From Symbiodinium natans (taxonomy: Eukaryota; Sar; Dinophyceae; Suessiales; Symbiodiniaceae): a DNA stretch of 14,500 nucleotides. Below the pieces are notes generated by a model. That model saw only the letters and a list, made by a program, of their open reading frames with translations. It was not told where the DNA came from and ran no database searches. Shown piece by piece: positions 6,421 to 13,633 of the stretch. Location: the NCBI GenBank assembly GCA_905221605.1, contig CAJNDS010002500.1, positions 66,501 through 81,000 on the forward strand, written 5' to 3'. The translations under genes and the position numbers were made by a program. The stretch's first letter is position 1. Each line of letters opens with the position of its first letter.

Positions 6421-6936
6421 CTAAGAATGTCCATGCAATGATATCACGTGCTTCACCAACGCACGGGGAGGGAAGAAGTACAGAAGACTCTGATGTGGGA
6501 GTTTCAACTTAAACTTAGGATCCGTCCTCTCGAGCTCGAACCCACACCTTGCAGGGCATCCTTTACCGGCTCCGACTCCTATTGCGGCGAAAGGCGGTCC
6601 TCGCGGAACTTCGATGAAGACTCCGATTGCGCATGGGTGGCTCGACCCCACGCACTCCGCACACAGTGCAACACCAAATTCTGAAGATGAGAAACCATCA
6701 AGGCCTCCAACCAAGCAACTGCAGTGGCCGGACGCAAGCATTTTTTTGCTGTCTCTCACGCAGATTCCAAAATGCACGGCAACCTCTCGATTTCTAATGT
6801 GCAGTAATATGAACCCCGCTGAGGGATGAATCCCGCACCGCTGGGGCTGTCCCACAAGCGGTACTTCAGAGGGAGTAGGGGACCCGAACATGGTATTAAA
6901 GTAGCCCAAGGCGTAGAACTCCTGCGAAGGACGCAT
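6421..6936 (-). CDS. Hypothetical protein running into a SINE copy
   Basis: 171 codons from ATG 6936. The first two thirds (MRPSQEFYALGYFNTMFGS, later RNREVAVHFGICVRDSKKM and LVGGLDGFSSSEFG) have coding-like codon choice. The final third, from IGVGAGKGCPARCGFELERT onward, is a translation of the SINE-like repeat and recurs nearly word for word in the repeat at 1350-1490 (VGAGKRCAARCGFELERT). So either a gene has acquired a SINE-derived C-terminus, or the frame is fortuitous. No domain recognised. Confidence 0.25.
   Translation of the reverse strand: MRPSQEFYALGYFNTMFGSPTPSEVPLVGQPQRCGIHPSAGFILLHIRNREVAVHFGICVRDSKKMLASGHCSCLVGGLDGFSSSEFGVALCAECVGSSHPCAIGVFIEVPRGPPFAAIGVGAGKGCPARCGFELERTDPKFKLKLPHQSLLYFFPPRALVKHVISLHGHS
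6461..6614 (-). mobile_element. tRNA-derived SINE-like repeat, copy 2
   Basis: Companion of the repeat at 1350-1490. On the minus strand, AGTCGGAGCCGG (6577-6566) agrees with the pol III A box TRGCNNAGYNGG at all but two positions and is followed by TAAAGG, as in a tRNA D arm (GGTAGAGC). GGTTCGAGCTC (6542-6532) resembles the B box. Compared with copy 1 it has insertions of about 12 bases (near 6508) and 19 bases (near 6585). The shared 3' end on the minus strand is a pyrimidine-rich CTTCTGTACTTCTTCCCTCC. Confidence 0.5.
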
Positions 6937-7236
6937 GGCGTAGCTAGGTCAGAGTCTAGGCGTGACTAATAGGCAAAACGCCCTGCAGACCCACGAGGGC
7001 CCCTGGAACGACCCATGTGGAGGCCCTTTCGGAGGTTCATAGAGTCATAGATTGGGTCGGCATAGCGGCCCCTGGTTTTACACGCATTCAGCTTGAGCTT
7101 GGGGCCCCTTCAGAGAGTTCTCGGGGCTTTGGTGGCACATGCCTGTCATTGTATACCATAATTGTGGCATTTCATGGCGTGAGCCGGCGTATGGCCTGAG
7201 CCCGATAACTGGAAAGGGCCCGTTCAACGGCCACTC
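6937..7236. other. No gene recognised
   Basis: Both strands have only short or ambiguous frames. A minus frame just below the WW exon (HVRVAVERALSSYRAQAIRR, about 7242-7173) has coding-like codon choice, but it is out of frame with the WW exon and follows a GTGAGAG donor, so it is more likely intronic. Confidence 0.3.
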
Positions 7237-7240
7237 TCAC

Positions 7241-7989
7241 ATGGTCGGCGCTTCCCATCTGGTCTCGTTCGTCGACCTGTTGAAGTAGTACCTCGCAGCG
7301 TGGCATCATGCTCCAAGTTGGGGAACTTCTACTGAAGCTATACCAATGTGCCAAGAGGAAGAAGACCCACTCATCAAGTCACCGACAGACTCCGACAGAC
7401 TCTTGTAAACCATAAACGACGAGCAGTGGCCCCCAAAGCACTTCAAACATGCCGGCTTTGCGGCTTGCCGCTGTTGGGATCGGTGGCTTGCTCCCAGCCC
7501 GGTGGCAGAGCGCCTGCAGCCTGGACCGCATGCTCTTTTTAATGCTCTATAGGACCCTCACCCCCTCAAAGTTTCAGCACTTCATTCGACAACCCCCCCC
7601 CCCCCCCACTGCTCAGATTGCTTCTAAGTGGGCCTCAGAGGATCTCACTTAGCATCTCAGGCCAATGTGTGCGGCCAGCGTTTCGTATCCCTGCCTGCGG
7701 AGCTGGTACTGATGCCTGTGCCGCCGGCGGGGTCCAGCTGGTCTCGTTGGTGCTGCGGTTGAAGTAGTAGGTCTTCCCACCTCACATTCTGAAGGCATCG
7801 CATCATGCTATTCTCACCACAGCTGCTGAAGGATGCAGGGTGCACACGACACGGCTGCAACCATGAACCGGAGATCTTCTGAGAAAATGCTCTATCTCGT
7901 TTGAACTCCTGGCAAGCTGGGCAAGCCAACGAGAACCCAGACCCGCTGATTTGGGCTGCGACTGTTTGGATCGGTGGTCTGTTCCCAAC
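7241..7989 (-). CDS. WW-domain protein, two tandem WW domains
   Basis: Minus-strand exons are 7989-7960, 7780-7649, 7513-7465 and 7291-7241. Each pair makes one WW domain, a short three-stranded fold that binds proline-rich peptides. WW-A joins LPPGWEQATDPNSG to YYFNRSTNETRWEAP through a GC-AG intron (7464-7292; AA+G gives Lys). WW-B joins GWEQTTDPNS to GKTYYFNRSTNETSWTPP through a GC-AG intron (7959-7781; C+GT gives Arg). Both signature Trp residues, the YYFN core and the final Pro are present. A GTGAG donor at 7648 and a CTGCAG acceptor at 7515-7514 link the two domains in phase. A GTGAGAG donor at 7240 suggests further exons. The two halves repeat with an offset of about 480-490 bases, so this is an internal duplication. 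The first exon lacks LPP, since an in-frame TGA stands there, and its start is uncertain. The domain call is firm; the exact gene model is not. Confidence 0.7.
7593..7608. repeat. Poly-C run
   Basis: Sixteen C in a row on the plus strand, in the intron between WW-B and WW-A. Confidence 0.9.
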
Positions 7990-8040
7990 CTCAGCTCCAA
8001 GCACGGCGCCATGAGCACTCGCTTGTCACAACGCGTATAA

Positions 8041-8322
8041 GACCTGCTTTTGGGGCACCGTTACATGAACGTCTACGCGCTGAACAATGAAAAGCCCATG
8101 CAGCTGACCCCACAGCTGCCTCTTGAACCCAATCCCGATGAAACACGCGGCAAGCCTCTGCAACCTCCCAGCCCCCTACCCCCTCCCACCCCAACAATGC
8201 TCGTCGCCCATGCGCCTGGAGGGAGGGAGGAGCTCGGTCCCTGGTTCATGCCCTGGCCTCCTGGCGGAGCAGCTCAAACGGTTCCCCTTCAAAAGGCGCC
8301 CCCTGAACCGAACTGCCTGTGA
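8041..8322 (+). CDS. Unknown protein, C-terminal or internal exon, proline-rich
   Basis: The frame opens directly after TATAAG (AG at 8040-8041) and closes at TGA 8320-8322. An ATG at 8065 starts MNVYALNNEKPMQLTPQLPL, but the frame is coding-like before it too (DLLLGHRY). Third positions are strongly C or G biased. The middle is proline-rich (LQPPSPLPPPTPTM); the end reads GPWFMPWPPGGAAQTVPLQ. No known domain. It is divergent from the WW gene, whose first predicted exon is about 50 bases away. It might be the last exon of a gene or an exon leaving at an internal GC donor (AAG, then GCGCCC). Confidence 0.45.
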   Translation, partial: DLLLGHRYMNVYALNNEKPMQLTPQLPLEPNPDETRGKPLQPPSPLPPPTPTMLVAHAPGGREELGPWFMPWPPGGAAQTVPLQKAPPEPNCL

Positions 8323-8437
8323 TACCGCAAAGGCCCCAAAGGCCCCACATGTTGAACTTGGAGATTTTTTGGGCTCTGGCTGCTCAGGAAGTTTTGTCCA
8401 ACCCGGCACTCTGGAAGCCCTGTGTGTCATCAGATGA
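8321..8437 (+). other. Possible protein-kinase glycine-loop fragment
   Basis: A short plus frame reads HVELGDFLGSGCSGSFVQ and then LEALCVIR before a TGA. LGSGCSGSFV fits the GxGxxGxV loop of protein kinases, and CVI sits where the VAIK strand would be, but Arg replaces the Lys. Too short and isolated to call a gene. Beyond it, to 8580, frames are open but unrecognised. Confidence 0.2.
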
Positions 8438-8585
8438 GGGTGTATATGGCATAGAGTGGGGGCGAAGCTTCAGGGGGTTTCAAAGAGGCCTCCGAAGCCG
8501 CCCTGCGGTGCTCCGTAGGGAGAGAAGCGCGGGTCATTCTGAGGCGTGCTGGCCTGGCTGTCCAAAGACGAAGGCTCGATTGAGA

Positions 8586-8659
8586 GGAGGAGAGAGAGAG
8601 AGATACAGAGAGAGAGTGAGATAGAGAAAGAGAGAGAGCGAGAGAGACAAAGAGAGAGG
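8586..8659. repeat. (GA)n-rich microsatellite
   Basis: An interrupted purine tract of AG repeats with single T, C or A interruptions, about 70 bases, strongly strand-asymmetric. Confidence 0.9.
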
Positions 8660-8780
8660 TGGGGGTTTACGATTTTATGGTTACCTTGTTGGGGTCCTAA
8701 TGAAAAGGGGAGCCTACTTTTCGGGGCTCCTTATTCAGGGGTACCCTATTCAGAGGTACCCTATTTTCGTAAACCCCCCC
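8659..8780. mobile_element. Fold-back (inverted-repeat) element 1
   Basis: The left end TGGGGGTTTACGATTTTATG is matched by the reverse complement of the right end, GGGGGTTTACGAAAATAGGG, followed by TACC on both sides. Weaker pairing continues inward to the central AGGGGAGCC/GGGGCTCCT stem near 8706-8731. Most of the element can form one long imperfect hairpin. Inside the right half is a 17-bp tandem repeat (ATTCAGRGGTACCCT). No transposase and no clear target-site duplication. Confidence 0.5.
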
Positions 8781-8934
8781 TTGTTTTAGCAGCTTTCGAG
8801 GGGTGCATGGACTCGCTAGCCAGGAGCTGACCTCTCTTTTCCGGATCCTGGGCTCTCAAAACAGAATGCGTGGGCTCTCAAAGATGCGGTGCAGGGACTG
8901 GCGTCACTAGGAGTGGAGCAGAAACATAGAGAGA

Positions 8935-9035
8935 CTTGGGATGTTCCCCCTTCTACTAACAGTCCTTAACAGGGATTTAAAAATGGGGGGGGTACTACCA
9001 GTAGGGCTGTTAGTATAAGGGGGACACATCCCAAG
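8935..9035. mobile_element. Fold-back (inverted-repeat) element 2
   Basis: Arms of about 32 bases, 8935-8966 and 9003-9035: CTTGGGATGTTCCCCCTTCT followed by ACTAACAG pairs with CTGTTAGTATAAGGGGGACA followed by CATCCCAAG, with one bulge and few mismatches. A 36-base loop contains GGGGGGGG. The 7-base direct repeat GAGACTT flanks it at 8931-8937 and 9038-9044 and may be a target-site duplication. It looks like a miniature inverted-repeat transposon, or a hairpin formed by insertion. It also overlaps the weakest, C-terminal part of the reading frame of the cold-shock gene. Confidence 0.6.
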
Positions 9036-9101
9036 ATGAGACTTATGAAGGCCCCCCCCCCCGGCCCCCTTTCAGCCCACCGAAGAAGTAAAGAATCGCA
9101 C

Positions 9102-10786
9102 CAAGGGGCTGGGCCGTATCCATTGCCAGGCCCTCCGAAGCCTTGGCCACCGTATTGGGGACCTGCAGCATCAGAACAAATATACACATCCATACATGCA
9201 CATAATACGCATAATACACATTATACACGTAATACACAGAATACACATAATACACATAATACACATAATGCACATAATGCACATAATGCACACAATGCAC
9301 ACAATGCACACAATGCACATAATGCACATAATGCATATACACATATACACTATACACATACATGTACATAGTATCACACGGCATGCTTTGAATGACTTCG
9401 TTGCAGGGGCAAACACGAGGCCACAGCAATCATGACCAGCCACTTGCCCCACTCTGCTTTCTTTGCTGCTTAGCCCAACCCGCCAATGCCGCAACAGCTC
9501 CCACTCGCGCTGGGACTATATAGGATGCATGGTCCGAGCGTATAACGCGTGTGAAAGCGTAACGACCGTCACCGGCCCCCCGAAAAAAACATGGAACATG
9601 CTGGTACTGTTTCCTTTCTGTGCAACTGCAGTGTAATTTGCCCGAATGCAGCTGAGGGGCAGCCGCCCATGCCACCTCCAAAGCCTTGCTGGGGCATACC
9701 AAAACCCCCACCTCCGCAGCCGCAACCACCGCAGCCGCCACAGCAACCTCCACAGCCACCGCAGCCGCCGCACCCTCCACAGCCGCAGCCGCCGCAGCAG
9801 CCGCCACAGCCCCCGCAGCCCCCAAAACCACCGAAGCCCTCGCCGTTGTCGAGGCACCAGGATCCTGGAGCTCATTGCGCTGGGCCCAGGCCGCCGTAAT
9901 GGGTCTATACATGTATACAAATAAATAACTGTAAATGAACATATATATATATATACAGTGTTCACTCAGTAGTCGACTCCGCATGAAGTAGGAGATTTTT
10001 TTGGAAGCGACTGGGAGACTCGGAGATGTCACGAGTCCTGCTTTGTTCTTGCCCTTCTTTGCGTCCCATTCCACCTCGTACCTCAGATTCGTGAAGCGTT
10101 CTGGAAAGAGAAGCAGCTTGCAAGCCCGATGCGTATACCAGTCACCGATCGTCCAATTCTAAACTCTGACATCTGCCCGCAGTGTGCGCGTGCTTCAGAA
10201 ATCCCCATGCCCTCTATGTCCGCTGTCCCAGGCACTTAACCTTGATGCCGTCGGTCAAGTTCGTGGGATCACCCCCTGTGAACTGTCGTGAATGCCTTGG
10301 CTGTCAAGAGCGAGGAATTGGGGCCTCCTGAGTCCTGCTGTCCAAGTGGGAAGCAGTCAGCAGCAACACCCCGTGGGAGACTTAGACATCTGGCTGGAGA
10401 AGCAACTTAAATCATCTCTTGTTCATCCATTGGCTTTGCAGCGGATCCACCCTGAGGCTGCCTGACAGCTTTCTTGAACCTTGTGCACCTCTGGAACTCT
10501 CGAAACACGAATCTTTCGCTGTGGCACGCGAAGAGGTCCTCACTGCCGTCTTGAGGCTCGATGAACCCGAATCCTCGCACGATTTCAGGTGTCTTGGCTG
10601 CACCGGACCCGTCGGAAAACAGAGCACGATCGCCACACTAGCAAGATCCATGAGTCCCGCATGCCCAGAACACCCAAAGTCCCGGACTCTCAGCCATCTC
10701 TCAGATAACTGCTGCTCCAACAAAAGCACACCCTACGCAGCTGTGCCTTTATCCGGGAAGAACTTCTTGAGCACTCCACTGTGCAT
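9102..10786 (-). CDS. Cold-shock-domain protein with Gly/Cys-rich tail
   Basis: Predicted exons: 10786-10747, 10573-10528, 10295-10236, 10081-10038, 9864-9661, 9162-9102. The ATG at 10786 follows TTTTTCTCAG, a good leader acceptor. Exons 1-4 make a cold-shock domain of about 63 residues, an OB-fold that binds single-stranded RNA or DNA. Exon 1 reads MHSGVLKKFFPDK. Joining gives the RNP1-like KGFGFI, then EPQDGSEDLFAH (RNP2-like), HSRQFTGGDPTNLTDGIKV and YEVEWDAKKGKNKA. The tail exon reads SWCLDNGE, then about 44 residues of GGCGGC-type Gly/Cys repeat, then GFGMPQQGFGGGMGG. The last exon adds PQYGGQGFGGPGNGYGPAPW. Introns start GC, GT, GT, GA and GC; all end AG. For intron 4 a GT donor at 10032 with the acceptor at 9840-9839 is also in phase. 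If the last exon is not spliced at 9101 the frame runs to TAA 8966. Domain firm; tail junctions moderate. Confidence 0.75.
9177..9361. repeat. 9-bp minisatellite (CACATAATG type)
   Basis: About eighteen units of CACATAATA, then CACATAATG, CACACAATG and CACATAATG, in blocks of like variants, fading into TATACACATATACAC. Because the unit is 9 bases, several frames stay open on both strands and give His/Asn, His/Met or Tyr/Val repeats. These are not evidence of coding. It lies in the predicted fifth intron of the cold-shock gene. Confidence 0.9.
9362..9660 (-). other. Remainder of predicted intron 5 of the cold-shock gene
   Basis: From the GC donor at 9660 (GCCCCTCAG) to the minisatellite. If the donor is not used, the tail frame runs on as PSAAFGQITLQ to a TGA at 9571-9569, giving a shorter protein. 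No other gene seen. Confidence 0.4.
9939..9957. repeat. (TA)n microsatellite
   Basis: Seven to eight TA units inside predicted intron 4 of the cold-shock gene. Confidence 0.85.
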
Positions 10787-10861
10787 TACCTGAGAAAAAG
10801 AGGGGGGGGGAGGCCAAATGTCCCCAAACGCTCCAGAGGAGGAGAGAGGTGGCACTGATCA

Positions 10862-11925
10862 TCATTGATCCAGCCTATGTAAGTCCCCGCAGCCTTTCGT
10901 GGGTTCAGGCAAAGGGTTTGGGCAAAGGTTCGCTCCTTTTGAGGAGAGCTGAGAGCTAAAGGGCGGTCCCTCTTGCAGCTCAGGCACTGCGTTGCCACCG
11001 CTCATGTCGATAGCCCAGGATGAAGCCCTGTACCTTTGACTTAAACCGTCGCAGGACATATATCTGGGGGTGTGGGGGGCCCTGAGCCCTCAGAAAGGAT
11101 CCACATCACTCTCATCAAGACAGTAGCACGGCTTACACCATGAAGCAGAAAACAAAATTCCAAGCCAGCGACTTGCCCTTTCGGTCATCCCACTCGGCCT
11201 GACACAAGGCTGTGCAGACGGAAAGCTTGGCACAGTACGGCTTCAGGCCCCCAATGCCCCAGCAACGAGCTTGATGTATGCAGGTTCTGGGAGCCATGAA
11301 GTTTCAAAAGCCTAGAAGCGGTGGCATCACATACACACACACACACACAAGGTGCTCAGGTGACTCAGGTGCAAGAGCACGGCACGGCCCATGCAGCATG
11401 AGCGGCCTCATACGTGACGCGCTCGCCGCCCCTGAGCGAGTCACCGTCACCGCTGAACTGCAAGGTATGCCTGGCAGCAGCTTGCAATAAGCCTCTTGGA
11501 AACACTTATAAGGCCAGACCTATCCGACTAACGTAGGCTCCGAGTCCCCTTGTGGGGGGGTGAAGGGCCGGCCTTCCTCAGCGTGCCAAGGCCACTTGCA
11601 GGGCTTCAGGGGGTTTTAAAGCTGCAGGGCTTCAGGGGTTTTAAAGCTTCAACCGGAAATTTGAAGACCCAGGGATCCTAAAGTCTCTCCGAAAGCTCTT
11701 TGCGCGCTCAGGGTGCGCAAAGACATCGTCGCCACCCTCGTCGGGCGTGATGAAGCCGAAGCCCTGCGCAGACCAGGGTCGGGGCTATACAGGGGTGCCT
11801 GTAGGGGTTGCCTCCGCTTTGCGCAGAAATCCTATACATGGTTGCCGTTCTGTTTTGCTTCCATGGAGGTCTTCTGACGGGAGTGCCTTGTCGGAGACGA
11901 ATTTCTTCAACTTGCCAGTCGGCAT
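10862..11925 (-). CDS. Second cold-shock-domain protein
   Basis: Predicted exons: 11925-11887, 11763-11717, 11470-11407, 11198-11173, 11027-10862. Exon 1 is MPTGKLKKFVSDK. It joins to GFGFITPDEGGDDVFAH, then TLQFSGDGDSLRGG with ERVTYE, then AEWDDRKGK. This is a full cold-shock domain with RNP1-like KGFGFI and RNP2-like DVFAH. The last exon reads SSWAIDMSGGNAVPELQEG and ends at TGA 10862-10864. Its start lines up with SWCLDNGE of the neighbouring gene, but it is not Gly-rich. Introns 1-3 (11886-11764, 11716-11471, 11406-11199) are GC-AG; intron 4 (11172-11028) is GT-AG. The ATG follows CTTTCTGAG, like the leader acceptor of the downstream copy. The stop lies 75 bases before the ATG of the next cold-shock gene, same strand. 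The AAG-GC donor and the DVFA-H phase-2 intron are shared. The C-terminal exon is the least certain part. Confidence 0.7.
11331..11349. repeat. (AC)n microsatellite
   Basis: Nine AC units in the predicted third intron of the second cold-shock gene. Confidence 0.85.
11598..11648. repeat. 26-bp tandem repeat, two copies
   Basis: GCAGGGCTTCAGGGGGTTTT followed by AAAGCT occurs twice in a row, the second copy one G shorter. It lies in the predicted second intron of the second cold-shock gene. Confidence 0.85.
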
Positions 11926-12067
11926 TTTGAGATAGACCTCAGAAAGTGGGAATTCCGGTTGAGCTTGTCTGCTCTCTCTGACGTCTCACGTCACCTCTCC
12001 TTACTCCAAAAACACATGCAGCACCCGTTGCAGATCCTATGACGTGTGCTGGCCCTGTCTACTGCAG

Positions 12068-13160
12068 ACCAGCCGACTGCTGTTGGGCGTCACGGACCTG
12101 GGGGGTAGTGAAACTTGAGCCCGAGGCAGCGAGCAGGAGAGTATGAGCCAGCAATCCGGATGTGGTCTCGTCAAAATATCGACAATTTAGAGGTCTCAGA
12201 GGGTAGTCAGTACTCAGGTACCCAGACACGACCCACAGCCTTTTTCCCCTCGGCAATTGTCCTGTTTCTGCCACGGGTGAAAGTCGGCTAAAGGCAGGGG
12301 TCCAAAGCCATGCCCTGAGCACATCGGGCCACCTCCGCTGGGACTAACCTGTGAAAACGATGCTTCCCAGTCACAGGGGCACTCCTGGCTACGCCGGCTA
12401 CGCTTCACCTTGCGATGGGGCCTGGAGAGAACTTCACCACCCTGTACGGAGGAGTGTCCCCGATGACTGGCTCCTACGAGCCCAAGTGGCTCACGGAGGG
12501 AGCAACTTCCCCCAAGCCTGCCAGGACAGAAGTTGTCTGAAGTTGCTACAGACATCGACACATAGACATCAACATATACAGTCCCCAGGCTCGCACGAGT
12601 TAGAAGCCAAGTGCGATCATGTGCTCTTGCCGAAAAGCGCCCAGCTTCTACCGCTTGCATGGAACGTAAGCACGAGAGCGATTCGCCACATCGGACGGCC
12701 GAACCTCTTTACGACGGAAAAAAAAGTCTCAACCGCCTCAGCCCTTGTCGAAGCTGAGTTCCTGGCAACTGCGAGCATCACTGTGACGGCCAAATTCTTC
12801 TCTCAGATTGGAGGCGCCCGAGGAGGTCGTGGAGACGGCTCAGGGTTGGGAAGCCTCGTTCGCTGCCGGCTCCTGTGCGTTCTGCCTTACACAGGGGTGA
12901 GTTCCCATTGCGCCCTAGTCCAATCTTGCAGGCATGACGAAGAGTTAACGTGCAGAATGGCAACAGCGATACTGTAGGAACATGCCTTACAAAGAGCCCT
13001 CCCATGTAAATATCCCGTCTGAGCTGCGCAGGCGGGGCCGGCTGGAGCGGCTGGCGCGCCGACTGTGCTCCCAGTCCAGCCACTCCGCCACCCAGGGCAG
13101 TGCGGCAAAGGGGACCTCTGCGAAAGCCGAAGCCCGACGCGGTTTATCGCTGGGAATGGA
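12068..13160 (+). CDS. Unknown five-exon gene
   Basis: Phase-consistent exons: 12068-12104 (TSRLLLGVTDLG), 12377-12534 (ALLATPATLHLAMGPGENFT, then LYGGVSPMTGSYEPKWLTEG), 12604-12665 (KPSAIMCSCRKAPSFYRLHG), 12807-12896 (LEAPEEVVETAQGWEASFAA, then GSCAFCLTQG), and 12978 onward (MPYKEPSHVNIPSELRRRGR, LERLARRLCSQSSHS). Donors are GTAGTG, GTCTGA, GTAAGC and GTGAGT; acceptors are TGCAG, CACAG, TTAG, CTCAG and TGTAG. Codon choice is strongly C/G-ending in these frames. A longer open frame across 12351-12977 reads a different frame in the first part and is judged a shadow there. The last exon has no clear end: three frames stay open to about 13200. The gene diverges from the second cold-shock gene, whose start is about 140 bases away; the first exon shown may not be the true first. 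No family recognised. The 12535 donor is the weakest junction. Confidence 0.45.
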
Positions 13161-13199
13161 GGAAGTCCACTACTTTCACACGGGCCCCTCCCTTTCAAG

Positions 13200-13429
13200 C
13201 CTCAGAGGAATCTTTGAAAGTGTCCCACGAAACTGCAATAATCAATGGCCAAGGCGCACGTTTGGGCGACACGGAACCAGGACGCCAAGCAGGCCCTCCA
13301 GTGTACCGGGGTTTGGGGTCCGAAGGCCTCATAAGCGGGGTCTCTACCAGTATCCCCAAAAGGAGCCTAGTATACATACGCATCAATATTTCAGGAATCA
13401 TATGCGCGCAAATATATGTATATGTATGT
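13200..13429 (+). other. Open but unassigned stretch
   Basis: Two plus frames are open up to the AT repeat. One (EESLKVSHETAIINGQGARL, then GDTEPGRQAGPPVYRGLGSE) looks somewhat more protein-like than the frame continuing the upstream exon. A switch by an unseen intron or a frameshift is possible. Confidence 0.25.
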
Positions 13430-13500
13430 ACACATATATATATATATATATACTTATATTATATATATATACTTATTATATTATATATATATATACTTAT
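13430..13500. repeat. (TA)n microsatellite with regular CT breaks
   Basis: Three TA blocks, each ending in TATACTTAT, at about 13434-13455, 13456-13477 and 13478-13500. It is a higher-order repeat of about 22 bases built on TA. Confidence 0.8.
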
Positions 13501-13527
13501 GATCACACAATAGCACTCGTGTAGAAT

Positions 13528-13564
13528 ATTGTGGTTGTCGCGGGCACGAACCCCGTCCCACAAT
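13528..13564. other. Small GC-rich hairpin
   Basis: The outer 7-bp stem ATTGTGG/CCACAAT (13528-13534 and 13558-13564) encloses an inner CGGG...CCCG stem with CACGAA loop. On the minus strand it includes GGGGTTCGTGCCC, like a tRNA T arm. There is no complete tRNA around it. Confidence 0.4.
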
Positions 13565-13633
13565 TTGTGTTCCTAAGTGAACCTTCGACAGCTGAAGCCT
13601 GACCAACCATCAGTGCTAGCTTCGTCTCGGCGT

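Noticed and set aside
9177-9361. CRISPR-like array.
   Set aside because: Units are 9 bp, directly adjacent and without spacers; the context is eukaryotic. It is a minisatellite.
9036-9494. Several open frames with His-Asn, His-Met or Tyr-Val repeats.
   Set aside because: A stop-free 9-bp repeat keeps several frames open on both strands; there is no independent coding signal.
9591-9899. Plus-strand open frame encoding a Pro/Gln repeat (PPQPP).
   Set aside because: The opposite strand in another frame gives a Gly/Cys tail that joins in phase to a complete cold-shock domain, so the Pro-rich reading is its mirror.
7241-9899. Functional link between the WW domains and the Pro-rich frame at 9591-9899.
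   Set aside because: The Pro-rich frame is probably not translated, and it has no PPxY motif.
12351-12977. Longest plus-strand open frame in the window (208 codons, non-ATG start).
   Set aside because: Codon bias and splice phase favour other frames (PMTGSYEPKWLTEG; LEAPEEVVETAQGW) inside it. Its length seems accidental.
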